Below are positions 1 to 8,459 of a stretch of 35,200 bases of DNA, one piece after another (within the stretch, counting starts at the first letter, position 1; every line of letters begins with the position of its first letter). The notes under the pieces were generated by a model, which was given only the letters and a program-made list of their open reading frames with translations, was not told the DNA's origin and did no database searches. This DNA is from Verrucomicrobiota bacterium (lineage in GTDB: Bacteria > Verrucomicrobiota > Verrucomicrobiia > Verrucomicrobiales > Verrucomicrobiaceae). The stretch lies in NCBI GenBank assembly GCA_009885695.1, contig VFKE01000071.1, positions 1 through 35,200 on the forward strand, given 5' to 3'. A program made the position numbers and the translations under genes.

Positions 1-171
1 AAAGCCGTGGCCGAGGTTTTCAGTTTCAAACCCGCCGAAATCGTAAAGCAACTCAATCTTCTGCGTCCGATCTACTCGAAGACGACAAACTATGGACACT
101 TCGGGAAGAACGATCCCGATCTTACCTGGGAAAAAACCGACAAGGTCAAGGCGCTCAGATCTGCGATCTGA
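1..171 (+). CDS. metK: S-adenosylmethionine synthetase, C-terminal end (partial)
   Basis: The window opens inside a gene read in frame 1 that stops with TGA at 169-171. The 56 visible residues include the family's closing signature, with a Phe-x-Pro start, a Leu-Arg-Pro-Ile-Tyr stretch and a Tyr-Gly-His-Phe-Gly motif followed by Leu-Thr-Trp-Glu and a charged tail, as expected at the C-terminus of methionine adenosyltransferase. The enzyme makes SAM from methionine and ATP in the cytoplasm. Its neighbour 57 bases downstream is ahcY, which removes the S-adenosylhomocysteine left by SAM-dependent methylation, so the pair is a SAM-cycle unit. The 5' part lies outside the window. The identification rests on the C-terminal motif alone but fits the context well. 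Confidence 0.9.
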   Translation, partial: KAVAEVFSFKPAEIVKQLNLLRPIYSKTTNYGHFGKNDPDLTWEKTDKVKALRSAI

Positions 172-228
172 GATTCACGATCTGATCTTTTCTCCGCCCC
201 TCTTACCCTCACAACAAGAACGACACCT

Positions 229-1647
229 ATGAGCACCCGCACCATGACTGACTACCAAGTTAAAGACATCACCCTGGCCGAATTCGGCCGCAAGGAACTC
301 GACATCGCCGAGCACGAAATGCCCGGCCTCGTCGCCACGCGCGAAAAATACGGCCCGCAAAAACCGCTCCAAGGCGTGCGCATCACCGGCTCGTTGCACA
401 TGACGATTCAGACCGGCGTGCTCATCGAAACCCTCAAGGAACTCGGAGCCGATGTCCGCTGGGCTTCCTGCAACATCTTCTCCACCCAGGACCACGCTGC
501 CGCCGCCATCGCAGCCAGCGGCACTCCGGTTTTCGCCTGGAAAGGCGAGACGCTTGAAGAATATTGGGACTGCACCTGGAAAGCCATCATCTTCCCTGGG
601 AACAAAGGTCCTCAGCTCATCGTCGATGACGGTGGCGACGTGACCCTCTTGATTCACAAAGGCTACGAAATGGAGAACGGCGACAAGTGGGTCGATTCCC
701 CGAGCGACAACCATGAAGTGAAGGTCATCAAAGACCTGCTCAAGAAGGTCGCCAAGGAACAGCCCGGCATCTTCCACACCATCGTGAAAGACCTCAAGGG
801 CGTCTCCGAAGAGACCACCACCGGCGTGCACCGTCTCTATGAAATGGCCAACGCAGGCAAGCTCCTGTTCCCAGCCATCAACGTGAATGACAGCGTCACC
901 AAATCCAAATTCGACAACCTCTACGGTTGCCGCGAATCCTTGCTCGACGGCATCAAGCGCGCCACCGATGTCATGATCGCCGGCAAAGTTGGTGTTGTCT
1001 GCGGTTACGGCGATGTCGGCAAGGGTTGCGCCGCCGCTCTCCGCGGCATGGGTGCTCAAGTGATCGTCACCGAGATCGACCCTGTCTGCGCTCTTCAAGC
1101 CGCGATGGAAGGCCACCGCGTCATGCCCATCGAGGACACCCTCGGCACCGGCGACATCTATGTCACCACCACGGGCAACAAAGACATCATCCGCGTGGAG
1201 CACATGGAGAAGATGAAAGATCAGGCCATCGTCTGCAACATCGGCCACTTCGACAACGAGATCCAGGTGGACAAGCTGGAGAAACTGACCGGCATCAAGA
1301 AGCTCAACATCAAGCCTCAGGTGGACAAATACACCTTTCCGAAAGGCAACAGCATCTACATGCTCGCCGAAGGCCGTCTCGTGAACCTTGGCTGCGCCAC
1401 CGGCCACCCGAGCTTCGTCATGAGCAACAGCTTTACCAACCAGACGCTCGCGCAGATCGAACTCTGGGCCACGAAAGACTCCCGCAAGATCGGTGTCACC
1501 GTCCTGCCGAAGAAACTCGACGAAGAAGTCGCCCGGCTTCACCTCGGCAAGATCGGCGTCAAGCTCACCAAGCTCACCCAGGAGCAGGCTGACTACATCG
1601 GCGTGCCGGTGGAAGGCCCGTACAAGGCGGAGCACTATCGGTATTGA
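229..1647 (+). CDS. ahcY: Adenosylhomocysteinase
   Basis: This 472-residue protein hydrolyses S-adenosylhomocysteine to adenosine and homocysteine using tightly bound NAD. The full family pattern is visible: a DHAAAAI substrate-domain motif near residue 88, SEETTTG at 193-199, Lys225 in SVTKSKFDN, the Rossmann loop GYGDVGKG at 259-266, TGNKDII and [19 protein letters not shown], and the invariant tail ending KAEHYRY. The length is that of the long bacterial form, which carries an insert. The start at 229 is the first ATG after metK; an ATG at 244 would also leave the fold intact, and no clear Shine-Dalgarno sequence decides. A strong terminator follows at 1681. A second, diverged copy of its last 150 bases lies at 2690-2845. 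Confidence is very high. Confidence 0.97.
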   Translation: MSTRTMTDYQVKDITLAEFGRKELDIAEHEMPGLVATREKYGPQKPLQGVRITGSLHMTIQTGVLIETLKELGADVRWASCNIFSTQDHAAAAIAASGTPVFAWKGETLEEYWDCTWKAIIFPGNKGPQLIVDDGGDVTLLIHKGYEMENGDKWVDSPSDNHEVKVIKDLLKKVAKEQPGIFHTIVKDLKGVSEETTTGVHRLYEMANAGKLLFPAINVNDSVTKSKFDNLYGCRESLLDGIKRATDVMIAGKVGVVCGYGDVGKGCAAALRGMGAQVIVTEIDPVCALQAAMEGHRVMPIEDTLGTGDIYVTTTGNKDIIRVEHMEKMKDQAIVCNIGHFDNEIQVDKLEKLTGIKKLNIKPQVDKYTFPKGNSIYMLAEGRLVNLGCATGHPSFVMSNSFTNQTLAQIELWATKDSRKIGVTVLPKKLDEEVARLHLGKIGVKLTKLTQEQADYIGVPVEGPYKAEHYRY

Positions 1648-1680
1648 GCGTGATAGATTTAGCGTCTTAAAATTGATGAA

Positions 1681-1718
1681 ACGCGGATGGTCGAAAGGCC
1701 GTCCGCGTTTTCATTTTT
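1681..1718 (+). terminator. Intrinsic terminator of metK-ahcY
   Basis: A 12-bp stem (1681-1692 with 1697-1708, two G-U pairs) closes a GAAA tetraloop and is followed by a T-rich run. It lies 33 bases after the ahcY stop. A near-identical hairpin follows the second ahcY 3' end at 2921, where one of the G-U pairs has become A-U, so the structure is preserved. Confidence 0.88.
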
Positions 1719-1789
1719 GCTGTGCGAATTACGGCTTCAAACTTCGCTTGAAAGACAAACCGCCTCCTCTTGCCCGTCGATATCAACCG

Positions 1790-2260
1790 TCATGAAGTCC
1801 AGATTTCTCCGGTCGCTTCGCAAACAGCGACCAGAAGGTCATGGCCAAACCAGCAGTTGCCTTTGTCCCGAAGTTCACGAACCACCGGCGCGACTTCGAC
1901 GATCAATCCTCTCTGCTTCGCTAGAACCAGGAGCCCGAGCAGTCCCGTGACTGGCAGCCCATGCCGGATGGCGAGGCGTCTGCCGAGCCGCTCGTCAATG
2001 AGAAGTGTGTCGGGATGCAACTCCAGCGCCAATGCAATGGCCTCGGTCTCGCCCACATCCAATCCTGCCTCGCTGACGCTCGTAGGGATGGCATGTGGAG
2101 CCATGATTTCAATCCAAGCTGGAAGGGCTGAATGAGCGCGCAGCAATTCGCTTTGCACGGCTGGAGGAATCACTACTCGATCAAAAAGCGAACGCAGCAA
2201 ATCACTGCGCCCCGCCAGCAGCAGCGCCGTCAGCGGCGAGGTGTCACTGATGACTACCAT
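1790..2260 (-). CDS. DUF3368 PIN-like toxin
   Basis: This 156-residue protein matches the DUF3368 branch of the PIN-domain nucleases. It opens MVVISDTSPL with the metal-binding Asp6, has IPPAV with a following Glu in the second position, the LDVGETEAIALALE helix (Glu71) and LLIDERLGRR (Asp89). These acidic residues would coordinate the metal of an RNase active site. It follows the UPF0175 gene on the same strand with a 17-base overlap, the usual antitoxin-first order. The predicted role is a type II toxin cleaving RNA, inhibited by its partner; the RNA target cannot be told. The pair sits between ahcY and a diverged second copy of the ahcY 3' end, so it probably arrived by transfer. Confidence 0.85.
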   Translation of the reverse strand: MVVISDTSPLTALLLAGRSDLLRSLFDRVVIPPAVQSELLRAHSALPAWIEIMAPHAIPTSVSEAGLDVGETEAIALALELHPDTLLIDERLGRRLAIRHGLPVTGLLGLLVLAKQRGLIVEVAPVVRELRDKGNCWFGHDLLVAVCEATGEIWTS

Positions 2261-2510
2261 GATCCAGCTTCACACTTAGTGTGGCTATGCCTTTGAGGTC
2301 GTCTGCAAAATCATCGCGGTCGTAGTGCAGTGGAATGTGCCGGATCGATAACTCCCGCATCAATTCTGTCTGCGACACCCCAGCGATTTCCGCCGCCTGC
2401 CCTAAAGTCACCTCGTTCGCCGCGAACGCCCCTATCGCAAGATGCAGCTTGGCCCGTGCAGGTTGCATGGTCTGCTCCAGAGCAAGGGGCAATGGCACGG
2501 TGATGGTCAT
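2244..2510 (-). CDS. UPF0175 family antitoxin
   Basis: This 88-residue protein has the UPF0175 pattern: a short N-terminal strand, an Ala/Leu-rich helix, then a helix-turn-helix-like stretch (VTLGQAAEIAGVSQTELMR, about residues 34-52) and the ending IPLHYDRDDFADDL. In this family the N-terminal part binds DNA and the C-terminal part neutralises a PIN-type toxin, here the DUF3368 protein whose gene overlaps its 3' end. Autorepression of the promoter region 2511-2690 is likely from the family but no operator was recognised there. The ATG at 2510 is the only start giving the full conserved N-terminus. Confidence 0.85.
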   Translation of the reverse strand: MTITVPLPLALEQTMQPARAKLHLAIGAFAANEVTLGQAAEIAGVSQTELMRELSIRHIPLHYDRDDFADDLKGIATLSVKLDHGSHQ

Positions 2511-2686
2511 GTGGACAACTTTGCCACGGTTGCGGCAAATGGCAACACGGGTTCATAACGGTATAAAAAACGCCCTCGGCGGCATCCGCGTCCTCCTCGT
2601 TCATATAACTTCATAACCCTCATAGACCGAATGATATCATCCGCGGCGCCAATCGTCATCATCATCGCCGCCTCATCATTACCGAG

Positions 2687-2845
2687 ACCGGCGTCACTGT
2701 CGTGCCGAAGAAGCTCGACGAAGAAGTTGCGAGACTTCACCTCGGCAAGATCGGCGTCAAGCTTACCATGCTCACGCAAGAGCAAGCTGATTACATCGGC
2801 GTGCCGGTGGAAGGACCTTACAAGGCGGAACACTATCGGTATTAA
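2687..2845 (+). pseudogene. Second, diverged copy of the ahcY 3' end
   Basis: Bases 2696-2845 align without gaps to 1498-1647 of ahcY. By my count 133 of 150 bases agree, and of the 16 differences outside the stop codon only two sites change the protein (Leu to Val, Lys to Met); the stop is TAA instead of TGA. This reads as the end of a different but functional ahcY, not as a decayed duplicate of the neighbouring gene. The homology starts abruptly near 2687 after unrelated sequence, and there is no start codon for it, so it cannot make enzyme. The matching terminator follows at 2921. It is most simply a recombination scar left when the toxin-antitoxin segment entered together with a donor's ahcY end. 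Confidence 0.9.
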
Positions 2846-2848
2846 CCC

Positions 2849-2912
2849 GTGGTCCGCACAGTCCCCTGTGCGGTGCATTGATCAGAGCCGCACAGAGGAC
2901 TGTGCGGACCAC
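2849..2912 (+). repeat. Double-hairpin palindromic repeat
   Basis: Arms 2849-2873 and 2888-2912 are inverted repeats with 24 of 25 bases complementary, separated by 14 bases. Each arm is itself a small hairpin (CCGCACAG and CTGTGCGG around a 3-4 base loop), so the element can fold either as one long stem or as two adjacent hairpins, as in REP/BIME elements. It lies between the stop of the second ahcY end and its terminator. The first ahcY copy has no such element at this site, so it looks like an insertion. Confidence 0.85.
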
Positions 2913-2920
2913 ATTCAAAG

Positions 2921-2949
2921 GCGGATGGTCGAAAGGCCATCCGCGTTTT
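2921..2949 (+). terminator. Intrinsic terminator of the ahcY 3' copy
   Basis: A 10-bp stem (2921-2930 with 2935-2944) with a GAAA loop is followed by GTTTTGAGTTT. It is homologous to the terminator at 1681; a T-G pair there is T-A here, a change that keeps the pairing. Confidence 0.75.
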
Positions 2950-3000
2950 GAGTTTCAAAGCGTGCTTGCTGTCGCGGTGCGTTAAAGGTATTCTTAGTCT

Positions 3001-3231
3001 ATGACTGCTACCTCCATCAGCCAGAGTTTGCTCCTACTGCCCGTTGCTGAACGGGTGGCGCTTGCCGATCAACTTTACGCCAGCGTTCCCGAGGACTGGC
3101 AGCGTGAGGCCGATCAGGCATGGTTGAGCGAAGCTGAAAGACGGTCCGCTGAAATGGATGAAAATCCTGAGATGGAACTGTCTCACGAGGCGTTCCTCTC
3201 CGGCGTTCAGGTCAAAGGCCATCAGGCATGA
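3001..3231 (+). CDS. Addiction-module antitoxin (TIGR02574-like)
   Basis: This acidic 76-residue protein has the look of the small addiction-module component family that precedes ParE/RelE toxins. It has a SLLLLPVAERVALADQL helix near the start, a VPEDW-type turn and a Trp-Leu-x-Glu-Ala-Glu-Arg-Arg helix, followed by a Glu-rich tail with a short segment expected to wrap the toxin. Its stop overlaps the start of the toxin gene by four bases (ATGA), showing translational coupling. The ATG at 3001 follows the terminator region by 50 bases, which must hold the promoter. The partner gene supports the call. Confidence 0.82.
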   Translation: MTATSISQSLLLLPVAERVALADQLYASVPEDWQREADQAWLSEAERRSAEMDENPEMELSHEAFLSGVQVKGHQA

Positions 3232-3521
3232 AGCTAAGCTTTCACCGCCTCGTGCAGCGCGAGGTGAATGACGCTGTCCGTTGGTATGAAGATCGGAGCA
3301 ATGGCCTCGGTGATGATTTCTTCACCAAGCTCACGACCACGCTGGCCATCATCCTTGCCAACCCGGAAAGGAATGGCTTTTGGCTCGGATCAAAGATTGT
3401 TCGGAGAGCCAGCCTGAAACGCTTCCCTTTCGCGGTGCTATACGAGATACGGCCCGGCAAAGTCCGCATTCTCTGCGTCAGACATGACAAGCGGCATCCG
3501 AGTTATGGCATGGGACGATGA
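3228..3521 (+). CDS. ParE/RelE-family toxin
   Basis: This 97-residue basic protein has the ParE/RelE fold pattern: a first strand, the Arg/Glu-rich helix with EVNDAVRWYEDRSNGLGDDF, an FPFAVLYEIRPGKVRILCVRHDKRHP strand pair (about residues 64-90) and a basic end. Members of this superfamily inhibit either gyrase or translation; the sequence does not decide which. The gene overlaps its antitoxin by four bases. It ends seven bases before the stop codon of a truncated hydrolase on the other strand, which suggests that the pair's arrival or a nearby deletion cut that gene. Confidence 0.85.
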   Translation: MKLSFHRLVQREVNDAVRWYEDRSNGLGDDFFTKLTTTLAIILANPERNGFWLGSKIVRRASLKRFPFAVLYEIRPGKVRILCVRHDKRHPSYGMGR

Positions 3522-3527
3522 GCAGGC

Positions 3528-3998
3528 CTATTTCTTCACAGCACTTTCCCGCAACGCCGCCAGCAATTCGGGATGGAGTGCCGTGAAACTCAACGCCGCA
3601 GTGCCGCCCATCGACCCGCCGGCGACGAAGACGCGACCGACTTTGTGGCGCTGCTTTAGCTCCGCGATGATCTGCACCACATCCGCTTCCGCCTTCGGTC
3701 CCATCCACGACGTCTTCACTCGGTAGTCCGGCGACACCACGATCAATCCGAACTTCGCCGCCACCTCACGCACGCCGCGGCATTCACCGCGCGAGTCCTT
3801 GATGAACTGCCAGCGATCCGATCCGTGGCCGTGCAGCGCGAGCACGAGATCGTGTGTCTTCGTGGCATCAAAGCCAGGCGGCATGAGTTCCACGTAGCGC
3901 TGCTCGGAGCCATCGGCGCTGGCGCGGAACACGATGTCCTGCGGTTCCGCCGCCCACGCTGTGGCGGCGAGGAGCACGATACTGAGGAGTGTTTTCAT
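3528..3998 (-). pseudogene. Alpha/beta-hydrolase (esterase), C-terminally truncated
   Basis: The 156 residues begin with a signal peptide (MKTLLSIVLLAATAWA) and continue as an alpha/beta-hydrolase of the phospholipase/carboxylesterase or dienelactone hydrolase type. LVLALHGHGS is the oxyanion region and GGSMGG the nucleophile elbow. The frame closes about 15 residues after the elbow, so the catalytic Asp and His region, normally another hundred or so residues, is missing. The stop sits next to the end of the ParE-type toxin gene, so the 3' half appears to have been replaced. The start overlaps the stop of the upstream hydrolase by ATGA, showing that both once formed an operon. It is very unlikely to be an active enzyme. 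Confidence 0.8.
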
Positions 3999-4831
3999 CG
4001 CCGCGGGATCACCGGCAGCACGATGTGCGATGCTTGCGCAGTGGTGTGCATCACTTTTTGCTCTGCCACGACGAACTTGGTTTCGAGGCCGATGTTGTCC
4101 GCGCCGGTGTTGAAATTGCGCAGGTAGAGGGGGAAGTAGCTGCTGGAAATCTCGACACGGATGCGATGCCCTTTCGCGAAGGCGTTGGCCGTGGCCCGCC
4201 AAAATTCGATGGTGTATTCATACACTTGGTTGGGCTCGATGAGGCTGAGCTTGTCGGGATTGAAGGTGCCGGCGTGATCTGGAGCGCGATGGCGCGCGCG
4301 CATGAGGCCCTCGCAGAGCATGGCGGAGAATCCGTCGGGCTGCACGTCGATGAGACGGACCATCCAGTCCGTGTCGCGAGCGGAGGTGGCGGCGTAGAGC
4401 TTGGCGGTGATCGGGCCGGTGACTTCGATCTCTTCATCGAGCGGCGGCGTCGTATAGACGAGCACATCAGGGCTGCTGGCCGATTTGCGTGTGTCCACTG
4501 CTCCGTCCTCGATATGGCCGCTGGTGAAGTCCGAAAGCGTCGGCTTGGCGGGATCATAGACATAGGAGTCAGACGTGTCATCGCCCGACGCGGGTGGCGT
4601 TGTGCTCAGCACGCCGTCGCCGCTTGTCGTGTTCGCGTGGCCTTTGCTGTGGAGATAATACTTGGTCCAGCGCGTCTGCGGCAGCGGCCAGTCCTGCTCG
4701 GCAGACCACTTGTTCCGGCCCATCACGAAGACATGCACGGGCGCATCGTTCATCACGCCGTTGTCGATGCCCTTGAGCCAATGATCGAACCAGCGGCACA
4801 CACCCCATTCGCGCGCATTGGATGTGGCCAT
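3995..4831 (-). pseudogene. CocE/NonD-family hydrolase, N-terminally truncated
   Basis: The 278 residues match only the C-terminal half of CocE/NonD (X-Pro dipeptidyl-peptidase class S15) hydrolases. They begin at the RWFDHWLKG motif that ends the alpha/beta-hydrolase domain and continue through the jelly-roll PepX_C domain, with VFVMGRNKW, TGPITAKLY, DTDWMVRLIDVQPDG and GHRIRVEISS. The catalytic domain of roughly 300 residues is absent: a TGA lies four codons upstream of the first ATG in this frame, and I see no hydrolase sequence in 4832-5162. The ATG at 4831 is therefore only the first one in the remnant. The stop overlaps the next gene by ATGA. This and the truncated esterase form an operon remnant with both ends removed. 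Confidence 0.82.
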
Positions 4832-5138
4832 ATCAGGGGTTGTTCAGAATAATGGCACGCGGCGCGGCACGTTACTACGGTTGATCGGATGAAGTTGATC
4901 AGGGATGGACGTCAGCGGTTGAACAAGTCGAATTACCCATGCCATTCGGGTCCATCACCATTTAAATGAATGGTTGGGACGTGCTGGGCCGGGTTCCAAA
5001 TTTGTGCCCCCGACTTTCGCCCGCCCGATAAACGCCCCAGCCAACGACAATGCATGCCGGTCTTGGTAGCAGCCGACTTGAGAAGGAGCCCAAACTTCAA
5101 CACGATTGAATGACTCAGAGGTGAAAAATAGCGAACCT
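4832..5138. other. Non-coding stretch between hydrolase remnant and DUF2339 gene
   Basis: About 300 bases with no convincing gene. Short open frames on the minus strand do not resemble any family I recognise, and no further part of the truncated hydrolase is visible. A possible terminator of the DUF2339 gene sits at the right edge. The sequence is probably deletion debris. Confidence 0.5.
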
Positions 5139-5159
5139 CCGCAGGGCGGCTGCCAGCGG
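5121..5159 (-). terminator. Possible intrinsic terminator of the DUF2339 gene
   Basis: On the minus strand, just after the stop at 5163, the stretch 5159-5139 can fold as an imperfect GC-rich hairpin (CCGC paired with GCGG plus an inner GGC/GCC). A TATTTTT run follows about ten bases later. The mismatches and distance make this a weak call. Confidence 0.3.
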
Positions 5160-5162
5160 GCA

Positions 5163-8100
5163 TCATTTGGTTTCGGTGCGGTCGAAGAAGCGTTGATAGA
5201 GGAATGAGGCCGCGAGCGCGAGGATGGCGACACCGATGAGTGCGGCGATGCGGTAGATGCTTTCAAGGTTGGCGAGATCGTGGAAGAACACCTTCAGCAG
5301 CGTCAGCGCCATCAGGCCGATGCCGGCATATCGGGCGCCGCGCGCGCCCGTCCAGATGCCCACGATGAGAAGCGTGAGCGCAAAGAGTCCCCACGCGATG
5401 CTATAAGTCATGTCGCGCCCGAGATTGCTGCCGCTGAATTCGAGCATGGTGAAACGCGAGCCCGGCGGGGTGAAGCAGTCGGCGATCTCGATGTTCAGGA
5501 GCCAGAAGAGCAGCACGCCGCCGCAGGCCCAGAGCACGCCGCGCGCGTCAATTTTTCCAAGCAGATGATCTGGCTTCTTCAGCCACCAGGCGCCGAGGAA
5601 CATGGCGATGGCGCTGATGCCATACGAATAGAGATACCAGTTGAAGACCGGCACCGCGCTGCGCTCGTGATACTCCAGCACCATCGGATTCACCGCGAGC
5701 CGTGCGAAGGCGATCCCCAGCAGCACGATGCCGGTGACGCGCAGTCCCTGATGCGGCACGCGCAGGAAAAGCCAGATGAGCGCCGCTCCTTCCAGCGCCC
5801 AGCTCAGGGTGAGCCATTGCCGGTCGAACTGGATCGGGAAAATGAGCGTGATAAAAAGCAGGGACGCGCCACCGAACCACGCGAGCTGGCCATTGCGCGC
5901 GGCTCCCTCGGAGTTTACACCGCGCAGAACCGCGAGCAGGCTGATGATGGCTGGCACAGCAAAGAACGCCGGAATGAGACCGAGCTTGCCTGCCAGTTCA
6001 GGGAACGATGACTTTACCGTGACATATACCAGAAGAAAATGTCCGATCGATGCTGCGGCGGCGGTTGCCCATGGCAAAACAGTCTGGCTAAATGCATTCT
6101 TAAATAGGAACGGATAGAGGGCAAAAATGGCATGCACGCCCAGATACCAGCAGAGCGGTGTCCAGGGTTGCTCCGGCTGAAAGCGCTCGCTGTGCCAGGC
6201 CCCCTCCAGCGCCAGCATGCACGCGAGAGCGGTGAAGCAGAGCGGCGTGATCCGCGCGATTTTGGCAAGGCCGAGCAGGAGCAGCACCAGGGCGAGACCC
6301 AAGGCAAAAACGGGCGAGGGATTCTGCACCGGGAGTCGCAGCGTGGCCATGATGAGCAGCGCGAATGGAAGCGCCGCAGACATTACTGGAAGCGAGGCGG
6401 CGACTTGATCGTTCAAGCCCGCTTTCTTGCCGTCGCGCTTCAAGGCTGTCGGATAGCGGCGGGTCAGCCAGCAGCCCGCGATGATGAAGAACGCCGCGAA
6501 GCCGCCTAGGATGAAAAGGAAGGGTGTCAGGCTCGTGATTTCTGCGGGCACTTTCAGCAGCCATGCCAGCGCCACGCCGAGCGTGAGCACCAGTGCCACG
6601 ATCACAGGCGCGAGCACGGCAGTGGTCACGGCGACCACGATGGCCAGCACATCCACCAGCAGAATCGCGGGCCAGACCATGAACGACACCGTTGGCAGTG
6701 AGAGCACCGGCAGCAGCATGAGCACGAGGGTGAGCGGCGGGAACCAGGGACTGAACGCGCCTTGCAAGGCGAGGGCGTTATCTGGTTTCAGACGCTGCCA
6801 GATCACGGGGAACACGGAATGCAGCACGCCGAAGATGAAATACACCGCGAGCGCGCTGCCGAGCATCTCCGGCTTGAGTTTTTCCGTCGTCCAGAACGCG
6901 AGATGCGCGAAGGTCGCGAGTCCGACGATAAGCTGCGCCAGTCCGAAGCGCGGCTGAATGATGATGCCGGCGAGCACGCTGGCATTGATGAAAAACACAA
7001 AGCCATAGAGCAGCCAGGTGCGGTTCGTGATGCCGGGATAGTCGAGGAACATGAAGGCAAAGAGCAAGGCCGAGCCGCAGAGCGCCATTGCCGCGGCGCC
7101 GGGATGCCGATCGCCGCTCTCATCCTGCTTGGTGCGGAACGCGGCGATGAGGAAGAGGATCATGAACGACGCGCAAATGGCGATGGGCGTCCAGGTTGCT
7201 GCGCCTTCAAAGTAGTGGCCACGATGGAAGTATTTTCCGAACCACGCGAGTTGCATGAGGATCGTGCACCCCGCGCCGAGCGAGGCCAGGAAGAACCATT
7301 TCCGCACGCGGGCAACCATGAGCAGACCGATGTCGAGCAGTGCGATGTAGCCGAAGAGGCCGAGGGGATTGTCGCGACCGGTGCTGCAAAGGATGGGCGT
7401 GAGGAATCCGCCGAGCATTCCAAGGATGGCAACGACCAGAGCATTGAACCGCACCGCCAGCAGGAAGGCTGCTGCGGTGATGAGCGTCATGAGGCCGAAG
7501 GTGACGATTGCGCCATGGCCTTCATCACCAAAGAGATGGTAAATGGAGTGGGCGGCAAAGGTGACGCCATAAAGAATGAGCGTGCCGGAAGCGCACAAGG
7601 TCTGCGCGAGCACCCGGTATTTTTCAAGTCGATGGAGCATGACGCCACCGGCCATGACACCCGCTCCGACGATGAAGCCAATGGCCACCCGTGCGGAAGG
7701 CGGGATCAGATTGTGTTCGAAAGAATATTTTACGAAGAACGCGATGCCGAAGAACAGCGCGAGGCCGCCCAGCCAGGCGAAGAGCTTCACGCCCATGAAC
7801 TGCTCGAGGTTCAATTCCGGGAGCTTGAAGGCGGGAGCTGTCTTTTGTGTTTCGATGGGCAGGGCTGGAGTGACAGAGCTGGATACGGCAGTATCGCGGG
7901 TCGAAGATGGAATCGGCTTCGCCTGGGATGCTGCGAAAGACATCGGCAATGGCGGCGGAGTCGCCGCAACAGCGGGCGGATGCATCTCCACAACCAATGG
8001 AGCTTGCAAGGGCTTTACTTCTGCAACGGAGGGAGCTGTCACCGGTGCCGCGGGCGCCGGACGTTCGCGTCCCATGTTCAGCAAACGCATTTGCAGATCC

Positions 8101-8249
8101 GCCAGCCTGGCGCGCGTTTCGTTCAGGCGCGCCTTCACGTCTTCCACATCGCGTTGCGCCCTACCGGAGCGCGCGAAGGACATGATGGGCATGACGATGG
8201 CCAGGAACAGGCCGGCGATGATGGCGAGAAATCCAATCAGAATGTCCAT
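5163..8249 (-). CDS. DUF2339 multi-pass membrane protein
   Basis: This 1028-residue protein has the DUF2339 architecture. An N-terminal membrane anchor (IGFLAIIAGLFLAIVMPI) is followed by a short coiled coil rich in Arg/Glu/Leu (about residues 30-60) and a Pro/Ala-rich linker to about 140. After that come more than twenty hydrophobic segments without long loops. The family signature at the first helices is clear: FAWLGGLALFFGIAFFVKYS followed by PPSARVAIGFIVGA. The role of the family is unknown; its size and helix count suggest an inner-membrane scaffold or transporter-like protein. The start at 8249 gives the expected anchor, and later Met codons would remove it. It is transcribed divergently from the ABC ATPase gene across a 210-base gap. 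It seems intact. Confidence 0.88.
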   Translation of the reverse strand: MDILIGFLAIIAGLFLAIVMPIMSFARSGRAQRDVEDVKARLNETRARLADLQMRLLNMGRERPAPAAPVTAPSVAEVKPLQAPLVVEMHPPAVAATPPPLPMSFAASQAKPIPSSTRDTAVSSSVTPALPIETQKTAPAFKLPELNLEQFMGVKLFAWLGGLALFFGIAFFVKYSFEHNLIPPSARVAIGFIVGAGVMAGGVMLHRLEKYRVLAQTLCASGTLILYGVTFAAHSIYHLFGDEGHGAIVTFGLMTLITAAAFLLAVRFNALVVAILGMLGGFLTPILCSTGRDNPLGLFGYIALLDIGLLMVARVRKWFFLASLGAGCTILMQLAWFGKYFHRGHYFEGAATWTPIAICASFMILFLIAAFRTKQDESGDRHPGAAAMALCGSALLFAFMFLDYPGITNRTWLLYGFVFFINASVLAGIIIQPRFGLAQLIVGLATFAHLAFWTTEKLKPEMLGSALAVYFIFGVLHSVFPVIWQRLKPDNALALQGAFSPWFPPLTLVLMLLPVLSLPTVSFMVWPAILLVDVLAIVVAVTTAVLAPVIVALVLTLGVALAWLLKVPAEITSLTPFLFILGGFAAFFIIAGCWLTRRYPTALKRDGKKAGLNDQVAASLPVMSAALPFALLIMATLRLPVQNPSPVFALGLALVLLLLGLAKIARITPLCFTALACMLALEGAWHSERFQPEQPWTPLCWYLGVHAIFALYPFLFKNAFSQTVLPWATAAAASIGHFLLVYVTVKSSFPELAGKLGLIPAFFAVPAIISLLAVLRGVNSEGAARNGQLAWFGGASLLFITLIFPIQFDRQWLTLSWALEGAALIWLFLRVPHQGLRVTGIVLLGIAFARLAVNPMVLEYHERSAVPVFNWYLYSYGISAIAMFLGAWWLKKPDHLLGKIDARGVLWACGGVLLFWLLNIEIADCFTPPGSRFTMLEFSGSNLGRDMTYSIAWGLFALTLLIVGIWTGARGARYAGIGLMALTLLKVFFHDLANLESIYRIAALIGVAILALAASFLYQRFFDRTETK

Positions 8250-8459
8250 GTGTGTCAGTGGGTTTCGATGATTGCCGTTCGTGTAAGCCTGGCTGGCGCG
8301 GTAATTTTAGCGTTGCCGCCGTCTTTGCCGAACGTTGAGAGTCGTGATGAAAGCGAGGAGGGTTCTCATCGTGCCGCAACAAGGCGAGCCGCGCGGCGGT
8401 GGCAAATGGTTACGCGAGCGACGCTTGACGGAGTGCACGTTGCATTGACACTGCGTGTC

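Noticed and set aside
172-228. Possible SAH riboswitch before ahcY
   Set aside because: Only 57 bases separate metK and ahcY and I see no SAH-aptamer-like fold there.
175-1635. 486-residue open frame on the minus strand opposite ahcY
   Set aside because: It mirrors the codons of a certain core gene and shows no family likeness; high GC at third positions keeps the antisense frame open.
2631-2951. 106-residue plus-strand frame over the ahcY 3' copy
   Set aside because: It is a different frame from the homologous AhcY reading and has shadow composition.
6762-8459. Long plus-strand open frame running into the ABC ATPase gene
   Set aside because: The part before 8460 lies opposite the DUF2339 gene and has shadow composition; only the part from 8460 matches the ABC family.
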